A model generated the notes under the pieces. That model saw nothing but the letters and a program-made list of their open reading frames with translations, was not told the origin of the DNA and ran no database searches. From positions 1 to 18,224 of the forward strand of contig JAEDJF010000022.1 of NCBI GenBank assembly GCA_016296485.1: 18,224 nt of DNA, written 5' to 3'. How positions within the stretch are numbered: the first letter of the stretch is position 1; each line of letters opens with the position of its first letter. The translations under genes and the position numbers were made by a program. Below, in pieces: positions 5,765 through 12,380 of this stretch. Source of the DNA: Oscillospiraceae bacterium (lineage in GTDB: Bacteria > Bacillota > Clostridia > Oscillospirales > Ruminococcaceae).

Positions 5765-7360
5765 TTATATAAGCTCTATCCCGGCGTCCCTTGCCCGCTT
5801 TTCAAGCTCGGCAAGGGGGTCGGTTTCGGGCTTCGTTTCCGGTTTTTTATAGGGACCGATTCCGAAGCGCTGACCGCAGACCTCGGTGATGGCGTTCTTT
5901 ATGTCCTCGCGCATATCGCTGTTTTTCTGCATAAAGGTGATAAATGTTTCGTTGGGCGCGTCGATGAGCACCCGCCCTCCGGAAAGGTAAGCCTTCGAAC
6001 CGGTGAGAAGCGCGAAGAGCATGGGCTTTTTGCGCTGGAGCACGTCGAGGACGCTCTCCCATTCGTCAAAGGGCTTTTCCCCGGTGCTCGTTTCCGCCGG
6101 GGCGTCAGCCGAAGGCTGCGCCGGAGCAGTAAATACCGGCTTTTGTTCCGGCTGCGCCGGAACCTCCGCCACGGTTTGAGCACCGTCGGCGGCGGGGGCA
6201 ACGCCCCTTGCCTTGAGAAGCTTTATCTCCTGCTCAAGCCGCTCAATCCTCGCGATGAGCGCCTCCGGCGACTGGGAAAGGGCGGGGGTGCAGATCTTAA
6301 CGAGCGCCAGCTCGAACTCAAGGCGCTTCGCGGCGCTTTTGGACATCTTCACGAGCGCGTCCTGGAGAACGGAAATATCGTAGAATATCTCCGGCTGGGA
6401 AAGAGCTTTCGCCTGTTTCTCAAGGCGGAGCATCTCCCCCGGGAGCGCCTTTACAACGGCGGAAGCGTCCTTCATACAGGAGATGAGCATGAGGTTTCTA
6501 AAGTGGTTTATGAGTTCATCGCAGATTCGGGAAATATCCGCCGAGCCGGCGTAGAGCTTGTCAACGCAGGAGAGAATTCCGGGCATATCCCTTTCGGCAA
6601 TCCTGTCCGTAAGCTCGAAAAGGTATTCCCGCCCGGCGAGACCCGCGCAGCGGCTCACGGTGTCCGGGGTTACAGCGCCGTCGGCGCTGCGGCAGATGTC
6701 AAGAAGCGAAAGGGCGTCGCGCATTCCGCCGTCCGCCAGCTTTCCGATAAGGAGGGCGGCTTCGTCCTCTATCTCAATCTGCTCCCTGCGGCAGACGTAT
6801 TTGACGCGCTCCGCGATTACTTCCGGCGGCATACGCCGGAAATCGAAGCGCATGCATCTTGAAAGAATTGTCGCCGGGAGCTTGTGGACCTCGGTGGTGG
6901 CGAGGATAAAAATGACGTGCTCCGGGGGCTCCTCCATTATTTTAAGGAGGGCGTTGGCTGCCTCTTTGGTGAGCATATGCGCCTCGTCGATTATATAGAC
7001 GCGGTACTTTGCGACGGCGGGGGTGAAGTTCGCCTCGGACCGAAGGTCCCTTATATCGTCGATATTCCGGTTGCTGGCGGCATCCATCTCGGTAACGTCG
7101 AGAAGGGAGCCGTCGTCGATGCCGGTACAGACGGGACATTCGCCGCAGGGCTCGCCGTCCTTTTCGTTCGGGCAGTTCACCGCCTTGGCGAGAATTTTTG
7201 CGCAGGTGGTCTTGCCGATGCCCCGGCTTCCGGTGAAAATATAGGCGTGACCGAAGGTCCCCTCGGCAACCTCTTTTGAAAGGACGGAGGTTATGTGCTC
7301 CTGTCCCGCCACGTCGCGGAAAAAGCGCGGACGGTATTTTCGGTAAAGAGCCTGATACAT
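5765..7360 (-). CDS. dnaX: DNA polymerase III subunit gamma/tau
   Basis: The clamp-loader motor that ties the sliding-clamp loader to the replicative polymerase and helicase. The AAA+ domain has Walker A GSRGIGKT (residues 44-51), a four-cysteine zinc module (C63, C72, C75, C78), Walker B VYIIDEAH (121-128) and the SRC motif (167-169). Domain III continues to about residue 365. A proline/alanine-rich linker (about 395-430) joins a short C-terminal domain. At 531 residues it is tau-like; I saw no AAAAAAG slippery site for a programmed gamma product. AAAGGAG precedes the ATG at 7360. It is preceded by the SRP RNA, as in Bacillus and other Firmicutes. Confidence 0.98.
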   Translation of the reverse strand: MYQALYRKYRPRFFRDVAGQEHITSVLSKEVAEGTFGHAYIFTGSRGIGKTTCAKILAKAVNCPNEKDGEPCGECPVCTGIDDGSLLDVTEMDAASNRNIDDIRDLRSEANFTPAVAKYRVYIIDEAHMLTKEAANALLKIMEEPPEHVIFILATTEVHKLPATILSRCMRFDFRRMPPEVIAERVKYVCRREQIEIEDEAALLIGKLADGGMRDALSLLDICRSADGAVTPDTVSRCAGLAGREYLFELTDRIAERDMPGILSCVDKLYAGSADISRICDELINHFRNLMLISCMKDASAVVKALPGEMLRLEKQAKALSQPEIFYDISVLQDALVKMSKSAAKRLEFELALVKICTPALSQSPEALIARIERLEQEIKLLKARGVAPAADGAQTVAEVPAQPEQKPVFTAPAQPSADAPAETSTGEKPFDEWESVLDVLQRKKPMLFALLTGSKAYLSGGRVLIDAPNETFITFMQKNSDMREDIKNAITEVCGQRFGIGPYKKPETKPETDPLAELEKRARDAGIELI

Positions 7361-7399
7361 AAACTTTCTCCTTTCAAAATTTGTTTTTTGGGCATAAAA

Positions 7400-7549
7400 A
7401 TGCGGATACGCGCTTTGTCATACGGCATACAGATTTGTCTGCGGCACCCAAAAATACCGCTTAATGCTGCTCGGTTCCCCGCCTGACATGGTTCACAGTT
7501 TTTTGTCGCACAGGACCCGTATACCGCATGGCAAAGCGCATATCCGCGC
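7400..7549 (-). ncRNA. ffs: Signal recognition particle RNA
   Basis: The RNA core of SRP, which with Ffh targets nascent membrane proteins. The helix-8 core is clear on the minus strand: GTCAGG-CGG-GGAA-CCG-AGCAGC, a GGAA tetraloop at 7478-7475 with the conserved symmetric and asymmetric loops that bind Ffh. The ends close in a long helix: GCGGATA...GCTTTG at the 5' side pairs with CAAAGCGCGTATCCGC at the 3' side, with G-U changes that keep pairing. At about 150 nt it is shorter than the 270-nt Bacillus form, and an Alu domain is not obvious. A T-rich tail follows. Its place ahead of dnaX is the standard one. Ends are approximate. Confidence 0.88.
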
Positions 7550-7570
7550 CGTCACAAGTTTAGCTGAAAA

Positions 7571-7927
7571 TTAGAACGGAGTCTCTTCGCTTTCCTCGGC
7601 GGGAGCTTCCTCGACGGGAGCGTCGGTAGCAAATTCCTCTTCCGGGAACTCATCAAAAAGCTCGTCGTCATAATCATCGCAGCAGCAGTCGCAGCCGCCC
7701 TTGAGATAGAAATACATAGCAGCAGCGCCGGCGCCGATAAGGGTAAGAGCACCGACAACGATTCCGAGAATGGTTCCGAATTTCATAGTATTACCGCCTT
7801 TCAAAATGTTTTGGGTTTTATTTTTAACTTTTTGGGTTTTGCTTTTGATTCTTTCTTTTCTTGCCTCAAAGTCGTCGTAGGCACGGACGATTGTTCTCAT
7901 GGTTTCAACGGTTTTCGCAATTTTCAT
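7571..7927 (-). CDS. Small single-pass membrane protein, acidic tail
   Basis: A 118-residue product of unknown function. Residues 1-47 are a charged, helical, basic segment (MKIAKTVETMRTIVRAYDDF..., KSKTQKVKNKTQ). A transmembrane helix follows (about 52-68, TILGIVVGALTLIGAGA), then a cysteine cluster (GCDCCCDD) and a strongly acidic tail rich in Glu/Pro/Ala. The first ATG has AAAGGGG upstream. A second in-frame ATG at 7785, after GAAAGGCGGT, could start a 71-residue form lacking the basic domain, so it may really be two overlapping products. Small proteins with one helix and an acidic tail are common in this group. The four closely spaced cysteines by the membrane could bind metal, which is speculative. 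Confidence 0.72.
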   Translation of the reverse strand: MKIAKTVETMRTIVRAYDDFEARKERIKSKTQKVKNKTQNILKGGNTMKFGTILGIVVGALTLIGAGAAAMYFYLKGGCDCCCDDYDDELFDEFPEEEFATDAPVEEAPAEESEETPF

Positions 7928-7987
7928 TATATTGTCCGTCCCCTTTAATAATAATTGAGTACGATATATAATAACACATAATTTTAG

Positions 7988-8005
7988 TTTCGGCAATAGC
8001 CGAAA
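7988..8005 (-). terminator. Weak hairpin after the PBP gene
   Basis: TTTCGGC and GCCGAAA form a 7-bp stem with a TATT loop 35 bases past the PBP stop, but only a broken T-run follows. Its termination strength is doubtful. Confidence 0.35.
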
Positions 8006-8039
8006 AAGCGATTTAACAATTTAATTACAAAATTTAATA

Positions 8040-9641
8040 TCAAAAGGGGTCCTGCTTTCCGGTTTTCGCTATCCCGTCACAGATTTCCTTAAAAATCGGC
8101 GCGGCGAAGTCCCCGCCGGAATCCATTCCCTCCGCCAGCACCGCCACGGCGTATTTCGGGTTTTCCGCCGGGTAGAACCCGACGAACCAGGCGTGGACGA
8201 TTTCGCTCCCGTCCTCCCGGAACTGCCCCGTCTGGGCGGAGGCGGTCTTGCCCCCGGCGCCGCCGGTTTCGGGCTTTGCGGCTTCGCCGCTGCCGTTTTC
8301 AACGACGCCTATCATCATTTCCCGAAGGAGCGCCGCCGTTTTTTCGCTCATAGCCCGGTTGCTTTCGTAACGCGGCGTTTCGGAAAAATTCCCCTCTTCA
8401 TCGTAAACGCCGAGGACGAGGCTCGGCGTTACGGCGCAGCCGCCGTTAGCTATGGCGGCGGCGAGCGCCGCCATCTGTACCGGGGTCGCCATCAACTTCC
8501 CCTGACCGAAGGCGAAGCTCGCGAGGGAGGTTTTATATGAAACCTCCTCCTCGGTGGGGAGCTTCCCCGCCGAGGGCCCGAAGCCCGGACCGAACTCGGC
8601 GGCGGAGCCGAAGCCGAGGTTTTTCGCCATCTCAAGTATCCGGGCGCCGCCTATATCAATGGCAAGGTCGATGAAATACGGGTTGCAGGAAACCCGAAGC
8701 GCCGCAGGCATATCTATCTCGCCGTGACCGTACTCCCAGTGGCATTTAAAAATTCGCTCCTCGACTTCGATGCTGCTCTTGCAGTCGTAGGTTCGCCCGG
8801 TGCTCACCCCGGCTTCAAGAGCCGCCGCCGCGGTTACGAGCTTAAAGGTGGAGCCGACGGTATAGGACGAAAACGCCCGGTTTATAAAAGGGGCGTTTTC
8901 GTTTTTGAAGGAGGCGGAAAGGTTCAGAGGGTCAAAAACGGGGACGGAGGCGGCGGCGAGTATCTCGCCGCTTTCGACGTCCATAACGACGGCGGCGCCC
9001 TTTTCCGTTCCGGCGGCAAGAGCCTTTTCGGAAATTCTCTGTATTTCGCTGTCAAGGGTGAGCACGACGCCCCGGACGCTTTTATTATCCGGGACGGTGA
9101 CGGAGATGTTCTCCCCGGTCAGAAGCCGTCCGGTGCCGTCCGCGTAATAGGTTGCCGTGACCTTTTGAGCACAGGCTTTGAGCACCTCGTCATAGGCGTG
9201 CTCAATCCCGGAAGCGCCGTTTCCGTCATTCATATAGCCGATTATATGGACCGCAAGCTGGTCTTTCGAGTAGCGCACCGGCACCTCAAAATTATAGATT
9301 CCCTCGCCCTCGATTATCTTTCCGCCCGTGTCCACAACGCATGGGACGGAGCTTTTGGCAGCCTCGACGAGCCCCTCGTCCCCGGCGAATTCTTTCAGGA
9401 CGTTAAGGTCCGCAAGGTCGGGAAAAATGAGCGCTTTTCGCTCAGTCTCGCGGTTTACGAGGGGAGAAAGGTTTCGGTCGTAAATTCCGGCGCGTCCCTC
9501 GGAAAGGGTGACGGTGCGGCTGCTTTGAACGGTGGCGGCGTCCTTTACGGTGTCCCCTTTTCCGAGGGACATAACTTTAAGCCCCAGCAGCCCCAGGGCA
9601 AAGACAAAAGCGCAAAAAAAGCTTACTATTCGGGAAGTAAT
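8040..9641 (-). CDS. Class B penicillin-binding protein (transpeptidase)
   Basis: A cell-wall D,D-transpeptidase that cross-links peptidoglycan outside the membrane. Counting from the proposed start (533 residues), a membrane anchor lies at about 6-24 (VSFFCAFVFALGLLGLKV), a short PBP-dimer domain follows, and the catalytic domain carries STFK (264-267, nucleophile Ser264), SCN (318-320) and KTA (465-467, in place of the usual KTG; KTASAQTG). The compact size resembles PbpA-type PBPs more than FtsI. No ATG, GTG or TTG exists in frame upstream of the anchor; the first such start (9572) would delete it. An ATT at 9641 lies six bases after a perfect AGGTGA, with an in-frame TGA just before it, so I take ATT as the initiator. 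A one-base slip in the T-run near 9612-9618 joined to a GTG start is the alternative. No wall gene adjoins it. Confidence 0.9.
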   Translation of the reverse strand: MTSRIVSFFCAFVFALGLLGLKVMSLGKGDTVKDAATVQSSRTVTLSEGRAGIYDRNLSPLVNRETERKALIFPDLADLNVLKEFAGDEGLVEAAKSSVPCVVDTGGKIIEGEGIYNFEVPVRYSKDQLAVHIIGYMNDGNGASGIEHAYDEVLKACAQKVTATYYADGTGRLLTGENISVTVPDNKSVRGVVLTLDSEIQRISEKALAAGTEKGAAVVMDVESGEILAAASVPVFDPLNLSASFKNENAPFINRAFSSYTVGSTFKLVTAAAALEAGVSTGRTYDCKSSIEVEERIFKCHWEYGHGEIDMPAALRVSCNPYFIDLAIDIGGARILEMAKNLGFGSAAEFGPGFGPSAGKLPTEEEVSYKTSLASFAFGQGKLMATPVQMAALAAAIANGGCAVTPSLVLGVYDEEGNFSETPRYESNRAMSEKTAALLREMMIGVVENGSGEAAKPETGGAGGKTASAQTGQFREDGSEIVHAWFVGFYPAENPKYAVAVLAEGMDSGGDFAAPIFKEICDGIAKTGKQDPF

Positions 9642-9726
9642 GCGCCCTCACCTCGCTTTATAATTGTTGTTATACGAAGTTTTCCCGCCGGAAAATAAAA
9701 ATAAACTATTTTTTTGAAAAAAGTTC

Positions 9727-9755
9727 TTGACTTTGCGCGAAGGTCTTGGTATAAT
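9727..9755 (+). promoter_or_regulatory. tRNA-Leu promoter
   Basis: TTGACT (9727-9732), 17-bp spacer, TATAAT (9750-9755) with an extended TGG directly before it. This is a near-consensus sigma-A promoter 18 bases ahead of the tRNA. Confidence 0.85.
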
Positions 9756-9773
9756 AACTCTTGCATTCGAAAT

Positions 9774-9857
9774 GCGGCAGTGCTGGAATAGGCAGACAGG
9801 CACGTTTGAGGGGCGTGTGTCTTTGACGTATGGGTTCAAGTCCCATTTGCCGCACCA
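9774..9857 (+). tRNA. tRNA-Leu (anticodon GAG)
   Basis: The acceptor GCGGCAG pairs with the 3' TTGCCGC, with the CCA encoded. Anticodon stem CACGT/GCGTG encloses loop TTGAGGG, giving anticodon GAG. The T-arm has GGTTCAAGTCC, and a long variable arm marks class II leucine tRNA. It reads CUU/CUC codons. Confidence 0.95.
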
Positions 9858-9858
9858 A

Positions 9859-9896
9859 GAAAACGGAAATCTTCGTAAGAGGATTTCCGTTTTTTT
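9859..9896. terminator. Bidirectional terminator
   Basis: AAACGGAAATC pairs with GATTTCCGTTT and is followed by T-runs on both strands. It ends tRNA-Leu rightward and the zinc-ribbon gene leftward, whose TAA is at its edge. Confidence 0.82.
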
Positions 9897-10071
9897 ATAC
9901 CCGGAAAAAGCGGAGCTTTTTCGGACGGCGTGCCTTTTTCTCAGATATTATTGCCCGGGTCCATTTCCCACATCCTTCACAAAAATCCGGCTCGTCGGAA
10001 AGAATATATTTGTCCTCCGGGTCGTTTGTTTTGTTGAGTTTGTTCCAACATTCAAGACAAAATTCAGCCAT
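9895..10071 (-). CDS. Small zinc-ribbon protein, 58 residues
   Basis: A short gene with ATG at 10071 behind GCAGGTGA. The product begins MAEFCLECWNKLNKTNDPED and has two CxxC knuckles, C5-C8 and C31-C34 (FCLEC and FCEGC), spaced like a zinc ribbon, then a basic tail (KKARRPKKLRFFRV) suited to nucleic acid contact. Similar small CxxC...CxxC proteins occur widely in gut clostridia and are uncharacterised. It is divergent from the ribbon-helix-helix gene at 10184, and its promoter is overlapped by a 30-bp palindrome, so the two are probably co-regulated. The function is not known. Confidence 0.75.
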   Translation of the reverse strand: MAEFCLECWNKLNKTNDPEDKYILSDEPDFCEGCGKWTRAIISEKKARRPKKLRFFRV

Positions 10072-10089
10072 TTAAATCACCTGCTTCAA

Positions 10090-10118
10090 AGTATATCAAA
10101 TATGCATTGCAAATGCAA
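10090..10118 (-). promoter_or_regulatory. Promoter of the zinc-ribbon gene
   Basis: On the minus strand TTGCAT (10118-10113) and TATACT (10095-10090) are separated by 17 bp. The palindrome 10098-10127 covers the -35 and spacer, as expected for a repressor site. Confidence 0.55.
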
Positions 10119-10127
10119 TGCATATTT
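10098..10127. promoter_or_regulatory. Operator 1: perfect inverted repeat
   Basis: Arms AAATATGCATTGC and GCAATGCATATTT (13 bp, perfect) flank a 4-base AAAT centre. The inner 18-mer GCATTGCAAATGCAATGC (10104-10121) is related to operator 2. It lies over the leftward promoter. Binding by the RHH protein encoded at 10184 is an inference. Confidence 0.6.
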
Positions 10128-10153
10128 TAATAGAAATTTGGCGCACACTTATG

Positions 10154-10171
10154 GCAATACAAATGTATTGC
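10154..10171. promoter_or_regulatory. Operator 2: related palindrome
   Basis: GCAATACAAATGTATTGC, with 8-bp perfect arms. It matches the inner operator 1 at 14 of 18 positions; the four changes are symmetric, so pairing is kept in both. Its centre is exactly 50 bp from that of operator 1, 13 bases ahead of the RHH start. Confidence 0.6.
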
Positions 10172-10183
10172 GAGGGCGGGCTT

Positions 10184-10360
10184 ATGGCTAAATTTAAAAT
10201 TCCCACAACGCCGATGACGACGAACAAGACGATACGCTTCCCGAACGACGTGGTTGAAAAGGTCGAGGAAGCGATACGCGGAAAGGAATGTACCTTTTCG
10301 GCTTTCGTGATTGCCGCTGTTCGAATGGCGCTGGAGGAACTTGAAAAAGAAGACGAATAA
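10184..10360 (+). CDS. Ribbon-helix-helix (CopG/Arc-like) protein
   Basis: A 58-residue protein starting MAKFKIPTTP at the ATG after GAGGGCGGG; in-frame upstream starts lack a ribosome binding site. The segment NKTIRFPNDVVEKVEEAIRG, then KECTFSAFVIAAVRMALEELEK, has the beta-strand, helix, turn, helix pattern of ribbon-helix-helix DNA-binding proteins, with the strand TIRFP inserting into the major groove and S-A-F-V-xxA at the second helix. It lacks any other domain. It probably represses itself and the divergent zinc-ribbon gene through the two palindromes between them. No toxin partner is adjacent: the gene ends in its own terminator. Confidence 0.75.
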   Translation: MAKFKIPTTPMTTNKTIRFPNDVVEKVEEAIRGKECTFSAFVIAAVRMALEELEKEDE

Positions 10361-10393
10361 AAAAGGACGGTTTTAAAAACCGTCCTTTTTTAT
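10361..10393 (+). terminator. Terminator of the RHH gene
   Basis: AAAGGACGGTTT and AAACCGTCCTTT form a tight stem followed by TTTTTTATT, directly after the stop codon. Confidence 0.82.
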
Positions 10394-10477
10394 TTCTCGG
10401 CGGAAAAACGCCCCGGAATATCGCTCATTTTTTTGCAGATAATAACCTCAGCATTTGTATTATATTGAGGTGATATA

Positions 10478-11500
10478 TTGGCACATAAAATAGGAAAACA
10501 GACGATAATTATCGACGGCTGCGTCGGCGTTCTCGCCTCTGCGGCGGTGGGCTCAAAAAAGGAGGGCGAGGGTCCTCTCGGAAAGGACTTCGACGTCATA
10601 AACGAGGATTCCCACTTCGGCGAAAAAACCTGGGAAAAAGCTGAAAGCAAGATGCAGGAAATTGCCGGAAGAACCGCCCTTGAAAAATGCGGGCTTGTGA
10701 TGACGGATATGGACTTCATTTTCGCCGGGGATCTTCTCAACCAGTGCATAGCCTCCGGCTACGGAGCCAGGGGCGCAAAGGTGCCTTTTATCGGGCTCTA
10801 CGGCGCCTGCTCCACCTATGCGGAGGCGACGGGGCTTTCAGCCGTCTTCGCGGATTCCGCCGCGAAATACTGCCTTGCGGTGGCTTCCTCCCACTTTTGC
10901 TCCGCGGAGCGGCAGTACCGCTTCCCGCTTGAATACGGCGGTCAGCGCCCCCCTTCCTCCCAATGGACGGCGACTGCGGCGGGAGCCGCCGTTGTCGCAA
11001 AGGAGGGCAACGCCCCGTTTATCAAGGCGGTCTGCTTCGGAACTGTTGAGGACCTCGGAATAAACGACCAGAACAATATGGGGGCGGCAATGGCTCCCGC
11101 CGCAGCAGCGACCCTTTCCCAGTTTTTTAAGGACACCTATACCGATCCGTCGGACTACGACCTGGTGCTAACCGGGGACCTGGGCTACGTCGGGTCGAAG
11201 CTCCTGAAAGATTTGATGGAAAAGGAGGGCTTCGCCCTCGGCGGCAACTATAACGACTGCGGGCTGATGATTTACGACCGACTCGGTCAGCAGGTGGAGT
11301 CAGGAGCCTCCGGCTGCGGCTGTTCAGCCGCCGTCGCCTCGGGTCACATTCTTCCGCGCATCAAAAACGGCGAGCTCAAAAACGTGATTCTCGTCTCGAC
11401 CGGGGCGCTTATGAGCCCCACGAGCATCCAGCAGGGCGAAACGATTCCGGGAGTGGCGCACCTTATCTGTTACTCCTCCGAAAAAGGGGGCATTTTCTGA
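10478..11500 (+). CDS. spoVAD: Stage V sporulation protein AD
   Basis: A 340-residue soluble component of the SpoVA machinery that brings dipicolinic acid into the developing spore; it binds dipicolinate and has a thiolase-like fold. The family sequence is clear through KIGKQTIIIDGCVGVLASAA, then GPLGKDFD, GYGARGAKVPFIGLYGACST, then PLEYGGQRPPSSQWTATAAG, and the C-terminal NDCGLMIYD and SGCGCSA region. The start is TTG at 10478 with GAGGTGA ahead. It overlaps spoVAE by one base (TGATG). In most spore-formers spoVAC directly precedes it; here the upstream neighbour is an unrelated RHH gene with its own terminator. Forespore (sigma-G) control is expected, but I could not find a clear promoter. 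Confidence 0.96.
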   Translation: MAHKIGKQTIIIDGCVGVLASAAVGSKKEGEGPLGKDFDVINEDSHFGEKTWEKAESKMQEIAGRTALEKCGLVMTDMDFIFAGDLLNQCIASGYGARGAKVPFIGLYGACSTYAEATGLSAVFADSAAKYCLAVASSHFCSAERQYRFPLEYGGQRPPSSQWTATAAGAAVVAKEGNAPFIKAVCFGTVEDLGINDQNNMGAAMAPAAAATLSQFFKDTYTDPSDYDLVLTGDLGYVGSKLLKDLMEKEGFALGGNYNDCGLMIYDRLGQQVESGASGCGCSAAVASGHILPRIKNGELKNVILVSTGALMSPTSIQQGETIPGVAHLICYSSEKGGIF

Positions 11501-11859
11501 TGCTGATGGAATATATCAAAGCTTTCGTCGTGGGCGGATTAATCTGCGTAATCGGTCAGATTTTTATTGACAGAACGAAGCTCACCCCGGCGAGGATTCT
11601 TGTGGGCTTCGTCGTCTCCGGCGTCATTCTTTCCGCCCTCGGGCTCTATGAGCCCCTCGTCGACTTTGCCGGAGCCGGGGCGACGGTTCCCCTTTCGGGC
11701 TTCGGGCACCTTCTTGCAAAGGGCGTCCGAAACGCCGTTGCGGATAACGGTCTCCTCGGCGCGCTGACCGGCGGGCTCACCGCCGCCGCCGGCGGAATAA
11801 CAGCGTCGATTTTCTTCGGGCTTCTGGCGGCGCTTTTCTTTAAGCCGAAGGACAAATAA
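11500..11859 (+). CDS. spoVAE: Stage V sporulation protein AE
   Basis: A 119-residue membrane protein of the SpoVA channel. It has about four hydrophobic segments and the family motifs KAFVVGGLICVIGQIFID and TPARILVGFVVSGVILSALGLYEPL, and GVRNAVADNGLLGALTGGLTAAAGG near the end. It is of the SpoVAEb length class. ATG overlaps the spoVAD stop, so the two are translated together, with GGGGG just ahead. A second ATG at 11506 is possible. A strong terminator follows. Confidence 0.95.
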   Translation: MLMEYIKAFVVGGLICVIGQIFIDRTKLTPARILVGFVVSGVILSALGLYEPLVDFAGAGATVPLSGFGHLLAKGVRNAVADNGLLGALTGGLTAAAGGITASIFFGLLAALFFKPKDK

Positions 11860-11870
11860 GAGCGGGATAT

Positions 11871-11909
11871 AAAAAAACGCCTCCGCTTTTAGCGGAGGCG
11901 AAATTTTTC
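11871..11909. terminator. Bidirectional terminator of spoVAE and rpsT
   Basis: CGCCTCCGCT pairs perfectly with AGCGGAGGCG around a TTT loop, with A- and T-runs outside. The two genes converge on it. Confidence 0.85.
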
Positions 11910-11920
11910 AGAAATATCAA

Positions 11921-12187
11921 TTACTGAGCGTTTGCAGCGTTGAGCTTCTTCGCAAGAGCGGATTTGCGTCTTGCGGCAGTATTTTTATGAAGTACGCCTT
12001 TTGCTGCGGCCTGGTCGATGCGTTTCATTGCGAGGTTAATAGCGGCCTCTTTGTTCTCAGCACCGGTGGAGCAGGCGAGCTCGGCTTTCTTGATGTTGGT
12101 TTTGAGGTTGGTCTTTATCGCTTTGTTGCGAGCGGTTTTGGTTGCGATAACTTTAACTCTTTTCTTTGCAGATTTAATGTTCGGCAT
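11921..12187 (-). CDS. rpsT: 30S ribosomal protein S20
   Basis: An 88-residue basic helical protein of normal length that binds 16S rRNA early in small-subunit assembly. The N-terminus MPNIKSAKKRVKVIATKTAR and the C-terminal GVLHKNTAARRKSALAKKLN are the family signature. A strong AAGGAGG precedes the ATG, and a consensus promoter lies 45 bases upstream. It is divergent from gpr, a pairing seen across spore-forming Firmicutes. Confidence 0.98.
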   Translation of the reverse strand: MPNIKSAKKRVKVIATKTARNKAIKTNLKTNIKKAELACSTGAENKEAAINLAMKRIDQAAAKGVLHKNTAARRKSALAKKLNAANAQ

Positions 12188-12231
12188 TTAACTACACCTC
12201 CTTCGCTTATCGGATACATTCACAAATATTC

Positions 12232-12260
12232 ATATTACACGAAATGTTCCGTTCTGTCAA
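12232..12260 (-). promoter_or_regulatory. rpsT promoter
   Basis: On the minus strand TTGACA (12260-12255), a 17-bp spacer and TAATAT (12237-12232) make a strong vegetative promoter, fitting a highly expressed ribosomal gene. Confidence 0.8.
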
Positions 12261-12380
12261 GAGCTTTTCGGACACTATATTATTATTTTTATATAAATAT
12301 ATGCCGAATATGCCGGAATTTGCATTAACACGGTCTGCAAAGTGCCGGTACATAGATATTATAACAAAGGAGTGACCGGC

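Noticed and set aside
5726..6862. A 378-codon rightward frame over dnaX
   Set aside because: It is antisense to a full-length, motif-complete DnaX and has no family resemblance.
6000..7360. A programmed frameshift in dnaX giving a short gamma subunit
   Set aside because: No AAAAAAG slippery heptamer with a downstream stop in the shifted frame was found.
9665..9680. A loxP-like arm (TATACGAAGTT)
   Set aside because: Only one arm is present, without the spacer and inverted partner, so it is a chance match.
8724..9698. A 324-codon rightward frame over the PBP
   Set aside because: It is antisense to a gene with all three active-site motifs and has no start signals.
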